Source: Lentzea aerocolonigenes (lineage in GTDB: Bacteria > Actinomycetota > Actinomycetes > Mycobacteriales > Pseudonocardiaceae). Taken from it: 31,263 bases of DNA. Positions 1 through 9,495 of the stretch are shown one piece after another. The notes under the pieces were generated by a model, which saw only the letters and a list, made by a program, of their open reading frames with translations, was not told where the DNA came from and did not search any database. The translations under genes were made by a program, and so were the position numbers. Positions within the stretch are counted from its first letter, which is position 1. Each line of letters opens with the position of its first letter. The DNA is taken from contig NZ_JYJG01000303.1 of the NCBI RefSeq assembly GCF_000955955.1, positions 1-31,263 of the forward strand, in the 5' to 3' direction.

Positions 1-8
1 CTCACGTG

Positions 9-27
9 GATGAAGGTTCCCTTCATC
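9..27. terminator. Short perfect hairpin at the window edge
   Basis: GATGAAGG and CCTTCATC form a perfect 8-bp stem around a 3-nt loop. It lies just past the stop of the minus-strand regulator, so it may end that transcript or one entering from the left. There is no clean T-run, so terminator function is inferred. The GATGAAGG arm also occurs in the much longer inverted repeat at 21186-21242. Confidence 0.45.
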
Positions 28-31
28 GTTT

Positions 32-529
32 TCAGGCTTCGCGTTCGGTGAGCCACTTGTCCCGGTGCGTGCGCCAGCGGTCCAGCATCGAGCCGAGCTC
101 GCTGTGGCAGAACCGGAAGAACTCGCGGGTCTCGTCCATCCGCAGGCCGGCCTCGGTGTCCGCGCCGAGCGTCGCGACGCCTTCGCCGAGCACCTCGTCG
201 ATCATGCCGAGCATCTGGTCCTTGCGGAACGTCGCCTCGTACCAGACGTTGTCGCGCATCCGGTAGACGTCCCGGCGTGATCCCGGCTCCCGCTCGCGGC
301 TGACGATCTGGACCGTGGTCAGGTAGCGCACCGCGCCCGACACCGCCGCCGGTGAGATCTGCAGCAGGTCGGCGATCTCGGCTGCGGTGAGCCGTCCCGA
401 GTCCGTCGTCATCAGCGCCGCGAGGATGCGAGCCGGCATGCGGGGCACGCCGGTGTCCGCCAGAATTCCGCCGAAGCGTTCGACGAACTGGCTCACCGCC
501 TGCATGTCACGCTGTGTAGCCCTAGTCAC
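32..529 (-). CDS. MarR/GbsR-type transcriptional regulator
   Basis: About 165 aa, with a winged-helix region in the middle: LTAAEIADLLQISPAAVSGA is the recognition part and SREREPGSRRDVY the wing. The C-terminal half is helical, as in dimerising GbsR/MarR-type regulators. The frame stays open to a TTG at 565, but GTG 529 is preferred because GGGG lies about 9 nt upstream of it. It is divergent from an ABC exporter, with 83 bp between the two starts. That spacer holds inverted repeats overlapping the exporter promoter, so the likely role is repression of the exporter, relieved by an unknown ligand. The family assignment is firm; the target is inferred from position. Confidence 0.85.
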   Translation of the reverse strand: MTRATQRDMQAVSQFVERFGGILADTGVPRMPARILAALMTTDSGRLTAAEIADLLQISPAAVSGAVRYLTTVQIVSREREPGSRRDVYRMRDNVWYEATFRKDQMLGMIDEVLGEGVATLGADTEAGLRMDETREFFRFCHSELGSMLDRWRTHRDKWLTEREA

Positions 530-574
530 GGCGGCATCATCCCCTTTCGTCAGCCGATCGGGCAAAATTTACGT

Positions 575-605
575 ACTTCACGAAGTTGTGAAAGAAGTGT
601 AGCTT
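575..605 (+). promoter_or_regulatory. Exporter promoter with overlapping operator-like repeats
   Basis: A -35-like TTCACG (577-582) and a -10-like TAGCTT (600-605) are 17 bp apart. The -10 ends 7 nt before ATG 613, so the transcript is probably leaderless. Two inverted repeats overlap the promoter: ACTTC-AC-GAAGT (575-586) and TTCAC-N6-GTGAA (577-592). Both suit a dimeric winged-helix repressor, presumably the divergent MarR/GbsR-like protein. No binding evidence is available. Confidence 0.5.
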
Positions 606-612
606 ACCGACC

Positions 613-1500
613 ATGACATCTGCGATATCCGTGTCGGGCCTGGTCAAGACCTTCGGCCCGACGCGTGCACTGGACGACCTGAACCTGGACGTCCAGACCG
701 GTGAGGTGCACGGCTTCCTCGGCCCGAACGGTGCCGGCAAGTCGACGACGATCCGGATCCTCCTCGGCCTGCTGCGTGCCGACTCCGGCACCGCGCGGCT
801 GCTCGGCGGCGACCCGTGGAAGGACACCGCGGCCCTGCACCGCCGCCTCGCCTACGTCCCCGGCGACGTGAACCTCTGGCCCAACCTGACCGGTGGCGAG
901 GTCATCGACCTGCTCGGACGGCTCCGCGGTGGCCTGAACAAGGCCCGCCGTGAGGAGCTCCTGGAGCGGTTCGAGCTGGACCCGCGCAAGAAGGGCCGCA
1001 CCTACTCCAAGGGCAACCGGCAGAAGGTCGCCCTCGTCGCCGCGCTGTCGAGCGACGTCGAACTGCTGATCCTCGACGAGCCGACCTCGGGCCTCGACCC
1101 GTTGATGGAGGCCGTCTTCCAGGACTGCATCAACGACGAACGCGAGCGCGGCCGCACCGTGCTGCTGTCGAGCCACATCCTGGCCGAGGTCGAAGCCCTG
1201 TGCGATCGGGTGAGCATCATCCGCAACGGCCACATCGTCGAGACCGGCACGCTGGCCGACCTGCGGCACCTGACCCGCACGTCCATCTCCGCGGAGCTCG
1301 CCGGACCGCCGAACGGGCTGACGTCGATGGCGGGTGTGCACGACCTGGTCGCCGAGGGCAACCGGGTGAGGTTCGAGGTCGACTCGGACAAGCTCGACCC
1401 GGTGCTCAAGCAGCTCGTGTCGTCGGGCGTGCGCACGCTGACCTCGCAGCCTCCGACGCTGGAGGAGCTGTTCCTGCGGCACTACGAGGACGCGAAATGA
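613..1500 (+). CDS. ABC transporter ATP-binding protein (drug/antibiotic exporter type)
   Basis: 295 aa, cytoplasmic ATPase of an ABC-2 type exporter. Walker A is GPNGAGKST (residues 37-45), the signature loop is the variant YSKGNRQ (131-137), and Walker B ends [13 protein letters not shown] (D155, E156); the H-loop sits in [11 protein letters not shown]. The C-terminal 80 residues are the accessory domain usual for this group. The TGA overlaps the ATG of the permease, so translation is probably coupled. The pair resembles the tetronasin-type exporters of actinobacteria (Rv1218c/Rv1217c in M. tuberculosis, from memory). The substrate cannot be read from sequence. Control by the divergent MarR/GbsR protein is likely. 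Confidence 0.92.
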   Translation: MTSAISVSGLVKTFGPTRALDDLNLDVQTGEVHGFLGPNGAGKSTTIRILLGLLRADSGTARLLGGDPWKDTAALHRRLAYVPGDVNLWPNLTGGEVIDLLGRLRGGLNKARREELLERFELDPRKKGRTYSKGNRQKVALVAALSSDVELLILDEPTSGLDPLMEAVFQDCINDERERGRTVLLSSHILAEVEALCDRVSIIRNGHIVETGTLADLRHLTRTSISAELAGPPNGLTSMAGVHDLVAEGNRVRFEVDSDKLDPVLKQLVSSGVRTLTSQPPTLEELFLRHYEDAK

Positions 1501-3080
1501 TCGGCGTCTGGCACCTCGTCCGGCTGGCGCTGCGCCGCGACCGGATCCTGCTTCCCGTCTGGGTCGCCTTCCTCGTCTTCACGACGCTGTCGACCACGAC
1601 CGCGCTGCAGGAGCTGTACGACACGCAGCAGTCGCGTGACCTGCTCGGCGCCACCGCGAACGCCAACTCCGCGTTCCTCGCGATGCTCGGCCCGCTGCAC
1701 GACTGGTCGTCGCTCGGCGGCCTCGTCGTGTGGCGGTGGGGCGTCTTCGCGGGCCTGTTCATCGCGATCATGGCCATGCTGGTCGTCACGCGGCACACGC
1801 GCGCCGAAGAAGAAGCCGGTCGCACGGAACTGATCGCCGCGACGGTCGTCGGACGGCACGCACCGCTGGCCGCCGCGGTGATCGTCGCGGGTGGCACGAG
1901 CCTGCTGATCGGGGTGCTGCAGGCGTTGGTGCTGATCGGCAAGGACCTCGATCCAGCGGGTGCGTTCGCGTTCGGGCTGTCGACCGCGAGCGTCGGGCTG
2001 GTCTTCACCGGTGTCAGCGCGTTCACCGCGCAGCTGTCGGAGAACTCGCGCGTGTCCAACGCGATCGCGGGCGGGTTCCTCGGCGTGACCTACCTGCTGC
2101 GCGCCGCCGGAGACGCGGCGGGGGAGTCCGGTCCGCAGTGGCTGACCTGGTTCTCGCCGATCGGCTGGACCGAGCACGTCCGCTCGTTCGCCGACAACAG
2201 GTTCTGGGTGCTCGGCGTCTCGCTGGCTTTCACCGTGGCGCTGGTCGGCGTCTCCGCGTGGATCGTGACGCGCCGGGACGTGGGGCTTGGCTTGCTGTCC
2301 GCACGCCTCGGGCCTGCTCGCGGCACGATCGGCACGCCGCTCGGGCTGGCCTGGCGGTTGCAGAAGGGCTCGCTGATCGGCTGGTCCATCGCGCTGTTCG
2401 CGGTGGGCGTGATCTACGGCAGCGTCGCCCAGGCCGTCGGGCAGATGGTGCAGGACAACCCGACGCTCGGGCAGATCGTCAGCAAGATCGGCGGCGCCGA
2501 CGCGATGGTGGACGCGTTCTTCGCCACCGTCACCCAGCTGATCGGGCTGATCGCGTCGATCTACCTGGTGCAGGCGGTGCTGCGGCTGCGTTCCGAGGAG
2601 ACCGCGTTCCGCGCGGAGCCTCTGCTCGCGACCCCGGTGTCGCGCTGGGGCTGGGTGGCCTCGCACGCGGCGTTCGCGCTGGCCGGCGGCGCGGTCGTGC
2701 TGGCGGCGTCCGGTCTCGGCCTGGGGCTGGTCTACGGCGTGCAGACCGATGACGTCGGTGGCGTGCTGCCCCGGATGCTCGGTGCCGCACTGGCCCAGCT
2801 CCCGGCCGCGTGGGTGATCGCGGGTGTCGCGCTGCTGTTGTTCGGACTGTTCCCGCAGCTCACGGGCGTCAGCTGGGCCGTGGTGTCGGTGGCGCTGGTG
2901 CTCACGCTGCTCGGCCCGGCCCTGCAGCTCGACCAGTGGGTGATCGACGTGTCGCCGTTCACGCACGTCCCGAAGTACCCGGACATCACCGCGGGGCCGC
3001 TGCTGTGGCTCACCGGGGTGGCGGTGGTGCTTCTGGCTGCGGGGTTCGCCGGGTTCCGGCGCCGCGACCTGACCACGTGA
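1497..3080 (+). CDS. ABC transporter permease (polyketide-antibiotic exporter type)
   Basis: 527 aa integral membrane protein with roughly twelve hydrophobic segments in two similar halves, typical of the one-chain COG3559-type permeases paired with a single ATPase. The frame is open further upstream, but the start is set at ATG 1497, which overlaps the ATPase stop (ATGA) and is followed by [20 protein letters not shown], the usual N-terminus with an amphipathic stretch before the first membrane segment. Its 3' end overlaps the convergent MFS gene by 71 bp, so no terminator separates them. It should form the export channel for the neighbouring ATPase; the exported compound is unknown. Confidence 0.9.
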   Translation: MIGVWHLVRLALRRDRILLPVWVAFLVFTTLSTTTALQELYDTQQSRDLLGATANANSAFLAMLGPLHDWSSLGGLVVWRWGVFAGLFIAIMAMLVVTRHTRAEEEAGRTELIAATVVGRHAPLAAAVIVAGGTSLLIGVLQALVLIGKDLDPAGAFAFGLSTASVGLVFTGVSAFTAQLSENSRVSNAIAGGFLGVTYLLRAAGDAAGESGPQWLTWFSPIGWTEHVRSFADNRFWVLGVSLAFTVALVGVSAWIVTRRDVGLGLLSARLGPARGTIGTPLGLAWRLQKGSLIGWSIALFAVGVIYGSVAQAVGQMVQDNPTLGQIVSKIGGADAMVDAFFATVTQLIGLIASIYLVQAVLRLRSEETAFRAEPLLATPVSRWGWVASHAAFALAGGAVVLAASGLGLGLVYGVQTDDVGGVLPRMLGAALAQLPAAWVIAGVALLLFGLFPQLTGVSWAVVSVALVLTLLGPALQLDQWVIDVSPFTHVPKYPDITAGPLLWLTGVAVVLLAAGFAGFRRRDLTT

Positions 3081-4170
3081 TGATCGCGGGCACGGTGATC
3101 AGCAGTCCGGCCGGGACGAGGAATCCCAGCAACGGATGCGATTGGTAGAGCGGGACGAACGCCAGCGGGGCCACGGCAGCGCCCATGAAGCGCAGTGACT
3201 GCACGACACTGACGCTGCCGCCCCTGTTGGCGTTCTCGCTCTGCAGCACCAACGCGTTGACGCTCACCAGCACCCCCTGCGCCGCCGCACCGGTCAGCGC
3301 CCACGCGAGCACCGCGATGGCCGCCAACGGTGTCGTGCCCACCGCCGCGACGAGCCCGCCGCCCAGCGTCGCGCCGACGACGACCGTGGTGGTGGCGCCG
3401 AACTTGTCGATCGCCTTGCCCACCTGCCGCGCGGTCAGGAACCCGACGATGCCGAACCCGGTGAGCAGCACGCCTCTTTCGCCCGCGCCGAGTCCGAACA
3501 CGTCGTCCAGCCGGAACGCGACGAGGAACGACAGCCCGCCCAGACACCCCCAGCACACGAAGGCGACGACGGCGGGCCTGATGGTGCTGGGCACGAACGC
3601 GCTTCTGAGGCTCGCGTTCCGTTCCGGCTCGGAGTCCGTCTGCGGCACGCCCAGGACCGCGAGCCCCACGGCCACCACCGCGATCACCACGAACGCCAGC
3701 CGCCAGTCGGCCTCGGCGGCGAGCCCGCCGACGAGCGGGGCGGACGTCTGCCCGGCCGCCTGCATCGACCCGAACAGGCCCAGCGCGCGGCCGAGCTTCT
3801 CCTTCGGCGTCGAGGCGGCGATGACGGCGAGCAGCACCGGCGTGGTGAACGAGTTGGCCGCGCCCTGCAGCGCCCGGGAGGCCAGCAGCACCTCGAAGGT
3901 CCACGACGACGCGGCCAGCGCGGACGCGATGGCGTAGGCGATGTACGCGATGCGGACAGTCCGTTGTGGACCCCAGCGTTGCGCGAACGTGCCGGACGCC
4001 AGCATCAGCACCGCGAACGGCACGAGGTAGAACGTCAGCGTCGAGGCCGCCGCACCTGGTGACCGGCCGAAGGTGGTTCCGATCTCGGGCAGGATCGACG
4101 TCGTGATGGCGCCGCCGAACGGCCCGATCAATGCGCCGGCGTACAACCCGGCGCGTGCCAAGCGGCCCAC
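3010..4170 (-). CDS. Major facilitator superfamily permease
   Basis: 386 aa with about twelve hydrophobic helices. Family features include GALIGPFGGAITTSILPEIG near the N-terminus, the RWGPQRTVR loop between helices 2 and 3, and a long charged central loop (PQTDSEPERNASLRSAF) between the two six-helix halves. GTG 4176 is also in frame, but it lies inside the GGAGG ribosome-binding site (4180-4176); GTG 4170, five nt downstream of that site, is the better start. A DHA1-type drug or metabolite efflux role is the most common for such proteins, but the substrate is not evident. It may be transcribed alone, from a TAGGGT -10-like hexamer about 20 nt upstream. Confidence 0.85.
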   Translation of the reverse strand: MGRLARAGLYAGALIGPFGGAITTSILPEIGTTFGRSPGAAASTLTFYLVPFAVLMLASGTFAQRWGPQRTVRIAYIAYAIASALAASSWTFEVLLASRALQGAANSFTTPVLLAVIAASTPKEKLGRALGLFGSMQAAGQTSAPLVGGLAAEADWRLAFVVIAVVAVGLAVLGVPQTDSEPERNASLRSAFVPSTIRPAVVAFVCWGCLGGLSFLVAFRLDDVFGLGAGERGVLLTGFGIVGFLTARQVGKAIDKFGATTTVVVGATLGGGLVAAVGTTPLAAIAVLAWALTGAAAQGVLVSVNALVLQSENANRGGSVSVVQSLRFMGAAVAPLAFVPLYQSHPLLGFLVPAGLLITVPAIITWSGRGAGTRRTPQPEAPPPPR

Positions 4171-4336
4171 AGACACCTCCGCCGCTCACCCTAGTGGGGG
4201 AGCGGCGACGATGGTTGTTGGAGCTAAGTTTTTCTGGCGAGTATCGGCCTATGCGCACGCACCACACACACGGCGCTGGCCGGGTACCCCCAATTTCAAG
4301 ACTAGCGAGAGGGTCGGACACCCAGCCGACAGCAGG

Positions 4337-5236
4337 TCAGCGGGGGCCGGTCGACGGCCAGCCCGGGCCGCGGCCCCGGCGGCGCAGGTAGCGCTCGAAC
4401 TCCGCGGCGATGTCGTCACCAGAGGCCTCGGTGATCTGGATGGCCGCGTCACCGCGCTCCTCCAGCGCGCGCACGTAGTTGCGCACGTCCTCGTCCTCGT
4501 CGGCCATCTCGGTGACCGTGCGCTCCCACTCCTCGGCCTGCTCCGGCAGCGCGCCGAGCGGGACCTCGATGTCGAGGACCTCCTCCACCCGGTGCAGCAG
4601 CGCCAAAGTGGCCTTGGGGGAGGGCGGCTGCGAGACGTAGTGCGGCACGGCGGCCCAGAACGAGATCGCCGGGATGCCCGCCTGCACGCACGCGTCCTGG
4701 AACACGCCGACGATGCCGGTCGGGCCCTCGTACTTCGAGTGCTCCAGGCCGAACCTCGTGGCGGCGTCCGGGTCGTAGGCGGTGCCGGTGACCGGCACGG
4801 GGCGGGTGTGCGGCGTGTCCATGAGCAGCGCGCCCAGCGTCACCACCGTCGTCACCCCGAGAGCCTCGATGTGGCCCAGCAGTTCGGCGGCGAACTTGCG
4901 CCACCGCATGTTCGGCTCGATGCCGTGCACGAGGATCACGTCGACTTCGGAGCCGGGAGGCCGGCACACCGACAGCCGCGTCGTCGGCCAGTCGACCCTT
5001 CGGGTGACACCGTCCACCATCCGGACTGTGGGCCGCGTCACCTGGAAGTCGTAGTAGTCGTCCGGGTCGATCTCGGCGAGCGGGGTGGCGTCCCAGGTGA
5101 GTTGCAGGTGCTCGATCGCCGTGCTGGCGGCGTCGCCGGCGTCGTTCCAGCCTTCGAAAGCGCAGACCATGATCGGACTCGTGGGCGGAACGCGCGGGTT
5201 CGAGGGGGTCGGGGATTCCTGGGACGGATCGTTCAC
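4337..5236 (-). CDS. PAC2 family protein (proteasome assembly chaperone-like)
   Basis: 299 aa. The start of the domain reads PIMVCAFEGWNDAGDAAS, followed by repeated beta-alpha units such as VDVILVHGIEPNMRWRKF and VTTVVTLGALLMDTPHTRPV, which is the PAC2 fold shared with archaeal and eukaryotic proteasome assembly chaperones. Actinobacterial members of about 290-300 aa (Rv2125, from memory) usually neighbour metH or proteasome genes, as here. The function in bacteria is not settled: a chaperone role is suggested by the fold only. The GTG start has no Shine-Dalgarno but a TAGTCT -10 ends 7 nt upstream, so the transcript is probably leaderless. It is divergent from metH across 49 bp. Confidence 0.9.
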   Translation of the reverse strand: MNDPSQESPTPSNPRVPPTSPIMVCAFEGWNDAGDAASTAIEHLQLTWDATPLAEIDPDDYYDFQVTRPTVRMVDGVTRRVDWPTTRLSVCRPPGSEVDVILVHGIEPNMRWRKFAAELLGHIEALGVTTVVTLGALLMDTPHTRPVPVTGTAYDPDAATRFGLEHSKYEGPTGIVGVFQDACVQAGIPAISFWAAVPHYVSQPPSPKATLALLHRVEEVLDIEVPLGALPEQAEEWERTVTEMADEDEDVRNYVRALEERGDAAIQITEASGDDIAAEFERYLRRRGRGPGWPSTGPR

Positions 5237-5243
5237 GGGCGCC

Positions 5244-5279
5244 AGACTACGGCCTCACCCTGCTAACTCATCGTAGGCT
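5244..5279. promoter_or_regulatory. Back-to-back leaderless promoters of the PAC2 gene and metH
   Basis: The 49 bp between the two divergent genes contain a minus-strand TAGTCT (5249-5244), 7 nt from GTG 5236, and a plus-strand TAGGCT (5274-5279), 6 nt from ATG 5286. Neither gene has a ribosome-binding site. The -35 regions must overlap, so the two promoters may compete or share control. Confidence 0.5.
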
Positions 5280-5285
5280 TGGCCC

Positions 5286-8200
5286 ATGCGTGATCGCGGA
5301 GCGTCGCCATTGCTGGAAGCGCTGGTGAGCCGGGTTGTCGTCGCTGACGGCGCCATGGGCACCATGCTCCAGGCCGCTGACCTCTCCCTTGACGACTTCA
5401 ACGGTCTGGAGGGCTGCAACGAGATCTTGAACGTGACCCGCCCGGACGTCGTGAAGGCCGTGCACCGCGGCTATCTCGAGGTCGGTGTGGACGCGGTCGA
5501 GACGAACACGTTCGGCGCGAACCTCGCGAACCTGGCCGAGTACGACATCCCGGACCAGATCTTCCACCTGTCCGAACGCGGCGCCGCGCTGGCCCGTGAG
5601 GTCGCGGACGAGTTCAGCACGTCCGGACAGCCCAGGTTCGTGCTCGGATCGGTCGGTCCCGGCACCAAGCTGCCCACGCTGGGCCACGCGCCGTTCGCCA
5701 CGTTGCGCGACGCCTACCAGGAGCAGTGCAAGGGCCTGCTGGTCGGCGGCGTGGACGCGATCATCGTGGAGACCTCGCAGGACCTGCTGCAGACCAAGGC
5801 GTCGATCATCGGCGCGAAGCGGGCCATGGCAGCGGAAGGCCGGGACGTCCCGATCATCGCCCAGGTCACCGTCGAGACGACCGGCACGATGCTGCTGGGC
5901 TCGGAGATCGGCGCCGCGCTCACGGCGCTGGAGCCGCTCGGCATCGACCTCATCGGACTGAACTGCGCCACCGGCCCGGCCGAGATGAGCGAGCACCTGC
6001 GGACGCTCTCCAAGCACGCCCGCATCCCGCTGTCGGTGATGCCGAACGCCGGTCTGCCCGAACTCGGCCCGCACGGCGCGGTCTACCCGTTGTCGCCGGA
6101 GGAGCTGGCGCAGGCGTTGAGCGGGTTCGTGCAGGAGTTCGGCACGCGGCTCGTCGGCGGCTGCTGCGGCACGACGGCGGAGCACCTGCGTCAGGTCGCC
6201 GAGGCGGTGCGCGATCTCGGTCCGTCCGCGCGCCGTCCGCGCCCCGAGCCCGGTGTGTCCTCTTTGTACCAGGCTGTCCCGTTCAAACAGGACGCCAGCG
6301 TCCTGATGATCGGCGAACGCACGAACGCCAACGGCTCCAAGGCGTTCCGCGAGGCGATGCTGGCCGAGAAGTGGGAGGACTGCATCGAGATCGCGCGTGA
6401 CCAGACGCGCGAGGGCGCCCACCTGATCGACCTCTGCATCGACTACGTGGGCCGCGACGGCGAAGCGGACATGCGCGCACTGGCTTCTCGGCTGGCCACC
6501 GCGTCGACGTTGCCGATCATGCTCGACTCCACCGAGCCAGGCGTGCTCCAGGCCGGTCTGGAATGTCTCGGTGGCCGCTGCGCCGTCAACTCGGTGAACT
6601 ACGAGGACGGCGACGGCCCGGACTCCCGCTTCCAGAAGATCATGCGGCTCGTGAGCGAGCACGGCGCGGCGGTCGTGGCGCTGTGCATCGACGAGGAGGG
6701 CCAGGCCCGCACCGCCGAGTGGAAGGTCCGCGTCGCCACCAGGCTGATCGAGGACCTGACGACGAACTGGGGCATGCACCGGTCGGACATCATCGTCGAC
6801 TGCCTGACGTTCCCGATCTCCACCGGTCAGGAGGAGGTGCGCCGCGACGCCGTCGAGACGATCGAGGCGATCCGCGAGCTCAAGCGCCGTTTCCCGGACG
6901 TGCAAACGACTCTGGGCCTGTCGAACGTCTCCTTCGGACTCAACCCGGCCGCACGTCAGGTGCTGAACTCGGTGTTCCTGCACGAATGCGTCCAGGCCGG
7001 CCTCGACACCGCGATCGTGCACGCCTCGAAGATCGTGCCGATGGCGCGCATCCCGGACGAGCAGCGCGCGGTCGCTCTGGACCTGGTCTACGACCGCCGC
7101 CGCGAGGGGTACGACCCGCTGCAGAAGCTCATGGAGCTGTTCGAGGGCGTCACGACCAAGTCGAACTCCGCTTCCCGTGCCGAGGAACTGGCCGCGCTGC
7201 CGTTGTTCGAACGTCTGGAGCGCCGGATCGTCGACGGTGAGCGCAACGGCCTGGAGTCCGATTTGGACGCTGCGCTGGAGCAGCGCCCGGCGTTGCAGAT
7301 CATCAACGACACGCTGCTGGCGGGCATGAAGACCGTCGGCGAACTGTTCGGCTCCGGCCAGATGCAGCTGCCGTTCGTGCTGCAGTCCGCCGAGGTCATG
7401 AAGTCGGCCGTGGCACACCTCGAACCGCACATGGAACGCTCCGACGACGGGGGCAAGGGCCGGATCGTGCTCGCCACGGTGAAGGGCGACGTGCACGACA
7501 TCGGCAAGAACCTCGTCGACATCATCCTGTCCAACAACGGCTACGAGGTCGTGAACATCGGCATCAAGCAGCCGATCAACACGATCCTGGAGGCCGCCGA
7601 GAACCATCGCGCGGACGCGATCGGCATGTCCGGCCTGCTGGTCAAGTCGACCGTGATCATGAAGGAGAACCTCGAGGAGATGAACTCCCGGGGAGTCGCC
7701 GCCCGGTGGCCGGTCCTGTTGGGTGGCGCGGCTTTGACGCGCGCGTACGTCGAGAACGACCTGACCGAGATGTACTTCGGCGATGTGAAGTACGCCCGCG
7801 ATGCCTTCGAGGGCCTGCGGTTGATGGACGCGATCATGGCGGCCAAGCGCGGCGAGGCTCCTCGCGTCGATCCCGAAGCCGAGGCGAAAGCCGCCGAGCG
7901 CAAGGCCCGCCGCGAACGGTCGCTGCGCATCGCCGCCGCCCGCAAGGCCAAAGCCCCCGTCGTCGAGGAAGAGCCCTTCCCCGGCCGCTCGAACGTGGCT
8001 TCGGACAACCCGATCCCGGCGCCGCCGTTCTGGGGCAGCCGGGTCGTGAAGGGCATCCCGGTCGCGGACTACTCGGCCTTGCTGGACGAACGTGCGACGT
8101 TCATGGGCCAGTGGGGCCTGAAAGGTACGCGCGGCGGCGGCCCGACCTACGAGGAGCTGGTCGAGACCGAGGGACGCCCGCGCCTGCGTTACTGGATGGA

Positions 8201-8831
8201 ACGCCTTGCCACAGAAGGTGTTCTTGCCCACGCCGCCGTCGTCTACGGCTACTTCCCGTGCGTGTCCGAGGGCGACGACCTGATCATCCTGGAGGAGCCT
8301 TCCGCGGACTCCGCCGAGCGCTTCCGCTTCACTTTTCCGCGCCAGAAAAGGGATCGCAGGCTCTGTCTGGCGGACTTCTGGCGTCCGAAGGAGTCCGGTG
8401 AGGTCGACGTCATCGCGTTCCACCTCGTGACGATGGGTCAGCCGATCGCCGACTACGCCAACGAACTGTTCGGCAAGAACGCGTATCGTGAGTACCTGGA
8501 AGTCCACGGACTGGGGGTCCAGCTCACCGAGGCGCTGGCCGAGTACTGGCACAAGCGGGTCCGCGAGGAGCTCGTGTGGCCGACGGGCGGCACTGTCGCC
8601 GCAGAAGACCCCGCCGACGTCGAGGCGTTCTTCAAGCTCGGCTACCGCGGCGCGCGGTACTCGTTCGGCTACGGCGCCTGTCCCGAGATGGAAGACCGCA
8701 AGCGCATCGTCGACCTGCTCGACCCGGCGCGCATCGGCGTCTCGCTGTCCGAGGAGCTCCAGCTGCACCCCGAACAGTCCACCGACGCCTTCGTGGCGCA
8801 CCACCCGGAGGCGAAGTACTTCAATGTCTGA
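5286..8831 (+). CDS. metH: Cobalamin-dependent methionine synthase
   Basis: 1181 aa, full length. It transfers the methyl group of 5-methyltetrahydrofolate through cobalamin to homocysteine, giving methionine and tetrahydrofolate in the cytoplasm. Domains in order: homocysteine-binding barrel with zinc ligands C227 (GLNCATGP) and C293-C294 (GGCCGTT); pterin-binding barrel starting at MIGERTNANGSKAF; B12 cap; cobalamin-binding domain with KGDVHDIGKN, His737 being the lower axial ligand; a charged Ala/Lys/Arg linker at about 850-900; and the C-terminal AdoMet-binding reactivation domain (RGARYSFGYGACPEMEDR). It is very similar along its length to the mycobacterial enzyme as I remember it. The stop overlaps the HAD phosphatase start. 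Expression probably begins at a leaderless transcript. No cobalamin riboswitch precedes it. Confidence 0.97.
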   Translation: MRDRGASPLLEALVSRVVVADGAMGTMLQAADLSLDDFNGLEGCNEILNVTRPDVVKAVHRGYLEVGVDAVETNTFGANLANLAEYDIPDQIFHLSERGAALAREVADEFSTSGQPRFVLGSVGPGTKLPTLGHAPFATLRDAYQEQCKGLLVGGVDAIIVETSQDLLQTKASIIGAKRAMAAEGRDVPIIAQVTVETTGTMLLGSEIGAALTALEPLGIDLIGLNCATGPAEMSEHLRTLSKHARIPLSVMPNAGLPELGPHGAVYPLSPEELAQALSGFVQEFGTRLVGGCCGTTAEHLRQVAEAVRDLGPSARRPRPEPGVSSLYQAVPFKQDASVLMIGERTNANGSKAFREAMLAEKWEDCIEIARDQTREGAHLIDLCIDYVGRDGEADMRALASRLATASTLPIMLDSTEPGVLQAGLECLGGRCAVNSVNYEDGDGPDSRFQKIMRLVSEHGAAVVALCIDEEGQARTAEWKVRVATRLIEDLTTNWGMHRSDIIVDCLTFPISTGQEEVRRDAVETIEAIRELKRRFPDVQTTLGLSNVSFGLNPAARQVLNSVFLHECVQAGLDTAIVHASKIVPMARIPDEQRAVALDLVYDRRREGYDPLQKLMELFEGVTTKSNSASRAEELAALPLFERLERRIVDGERNGLESDLDAALEQRPALQIINDTLLAGMKTVGELFGSGQMQLPFVLQSAEVMKSAVAHLEPHMERSDDGGKGRIVLATVKGDVHDIGKNLVDIILSNNGYEVVNIGIKQPINTILEAAENHRADAIGMSGLLVKSTVIMKENLEEMNSRGVAARWPVLLGGAALTRAYVENDLTEMYFGDVKYARDAFEGLRLMDAIMAAKRGEAPRVDPEAEAKAAERKARRERSLRIAAARKAKAPVVEEEPFPGRSNVASDNPIPAPPFWGSRVVKGIPVADYSALLDERATFMGQWGLKGTRGGGPTYEELVETEGRPRLRYWMERLATEGVLAHAAVVYGYFPCVSEGDDLIILEEPSADSAERFRFTFPRQKRDRRLCLADFWRPKESGEVDVIAFHLVTMGQPIADYANELFGKNAYREYLEVHGLGVQLTEALAEYWHKRVREELVWPTGGTVAAEDPADVEAFFKLGYRGARYSFGYGACPEMEDRKRIVDLLDPARIGVSLSEELQLHPEQSTDAFVAHHPEAKYFNV

Positions 8832-9495
8832 CCCGGCTGCATCCAATCCTCTTGGTGTCCTGTGGGACATGGACGGCACGCTGCTCGACTCCGAGAAGCT
8901 CTGGGACATCCCGCTCTACGAGTACGCGGAGAAGCTCGGCGGCACGCTCTCCCTGGAGACTCGTGAGCGCATGGTCGGCACCAACGTGCCCACGACGATG
9001 CGCCTGCTGTTCGCCGACGTCGGCATCGAACCTTCAGCGGACGACCTGGCGGACGGCGCCGCGTGGATCTCCCGCCGCACCGAGGAGGTCTTCCGCGCGG
9101 GCCTGCCGTGGCGTCCGGGCGCTGCCGAGGCGCTCCGGGCCGTGCGTGCGTCGGGCGTGCCGATGGCGTTGGTGACGTCGACCGAGCGCGCGCTGACCGA
9201 GGTCGCGCTGGACACGATCGGCAGGGACCTGTTCGACGTCACGGTGTGCGGCGACGAGGTGGACGGGCTGAACAAGCCGCTGCCCGAGCCGTACCTGAAG
9301 GCGGCCCGCCTGCTGGGTGTCGACGCGGCTTCGTGTGTGGCGATCGAGGACTCGCCGACCGGTGTGGCTGCCGCGGTGGCTGCCGGGTGCACGGTCCTGG
9401 TGGTGCCCTGCGACGTCGAGGTCGAGGCGGGGGAGCGGCGGATCTTCCGCGACTCGCTCGTCGGCGTGGACCTGGACGTGCTGAAGGCTCTCTAG
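8824..9495 (+). CDS. HAD superfamily hydrolase, beta-phosphoglucomutase/phosphatase-like
   Basis: 223 aa. Motif I is DMDGTLLDSE with nucleophile D15 and D17; motif II is the threonine/serine in VTSTERA; motif III lysine is in LNKPLPEPY; motif IV is IEDSPTGVAAA. The alpha-helical cap lies between motifs I and II. This is the subfamily of small phosphatases and beta-phosphoglucomutase-like enzymes; the substrate is unknown. ATG 8824 overlaps the metH stop by 8 nt and gives a normal N-terminus, so the gene is co-transcribed with and probably coupled to metH. Its stop interlocks with that of the convergent gene (9492-9495). Confidence 0.9.
   Translation: MSDPAASNPLGVLWDMDGTLLDSEKLWDIPLYEYAEKLGGTLSLETRERMVGTNVPTTMRLLFADVGIEPSADDLADGAAWISRRTEEVFRAGLPWRPGAAEALRAVRASGVPMALVTSTERALTEVALDTIGRDLFDVTVCGDEVDGLNKPLPEPYLKAARLLGVDAASCVAIEDSPTGVAAAVAAGCTVLVVPCDVEVEAGERRIFRDSLVGVDLDVLKAL

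Noticed and set aside
5268..8909. An open frame of over 1200 codons antisense to metH
   Set aside because: It mirrors metH exactly. The protein is Arg/Val/Leu/Gln/His-rich without any family resemblance, as expected opposite a GC3-biased gene.
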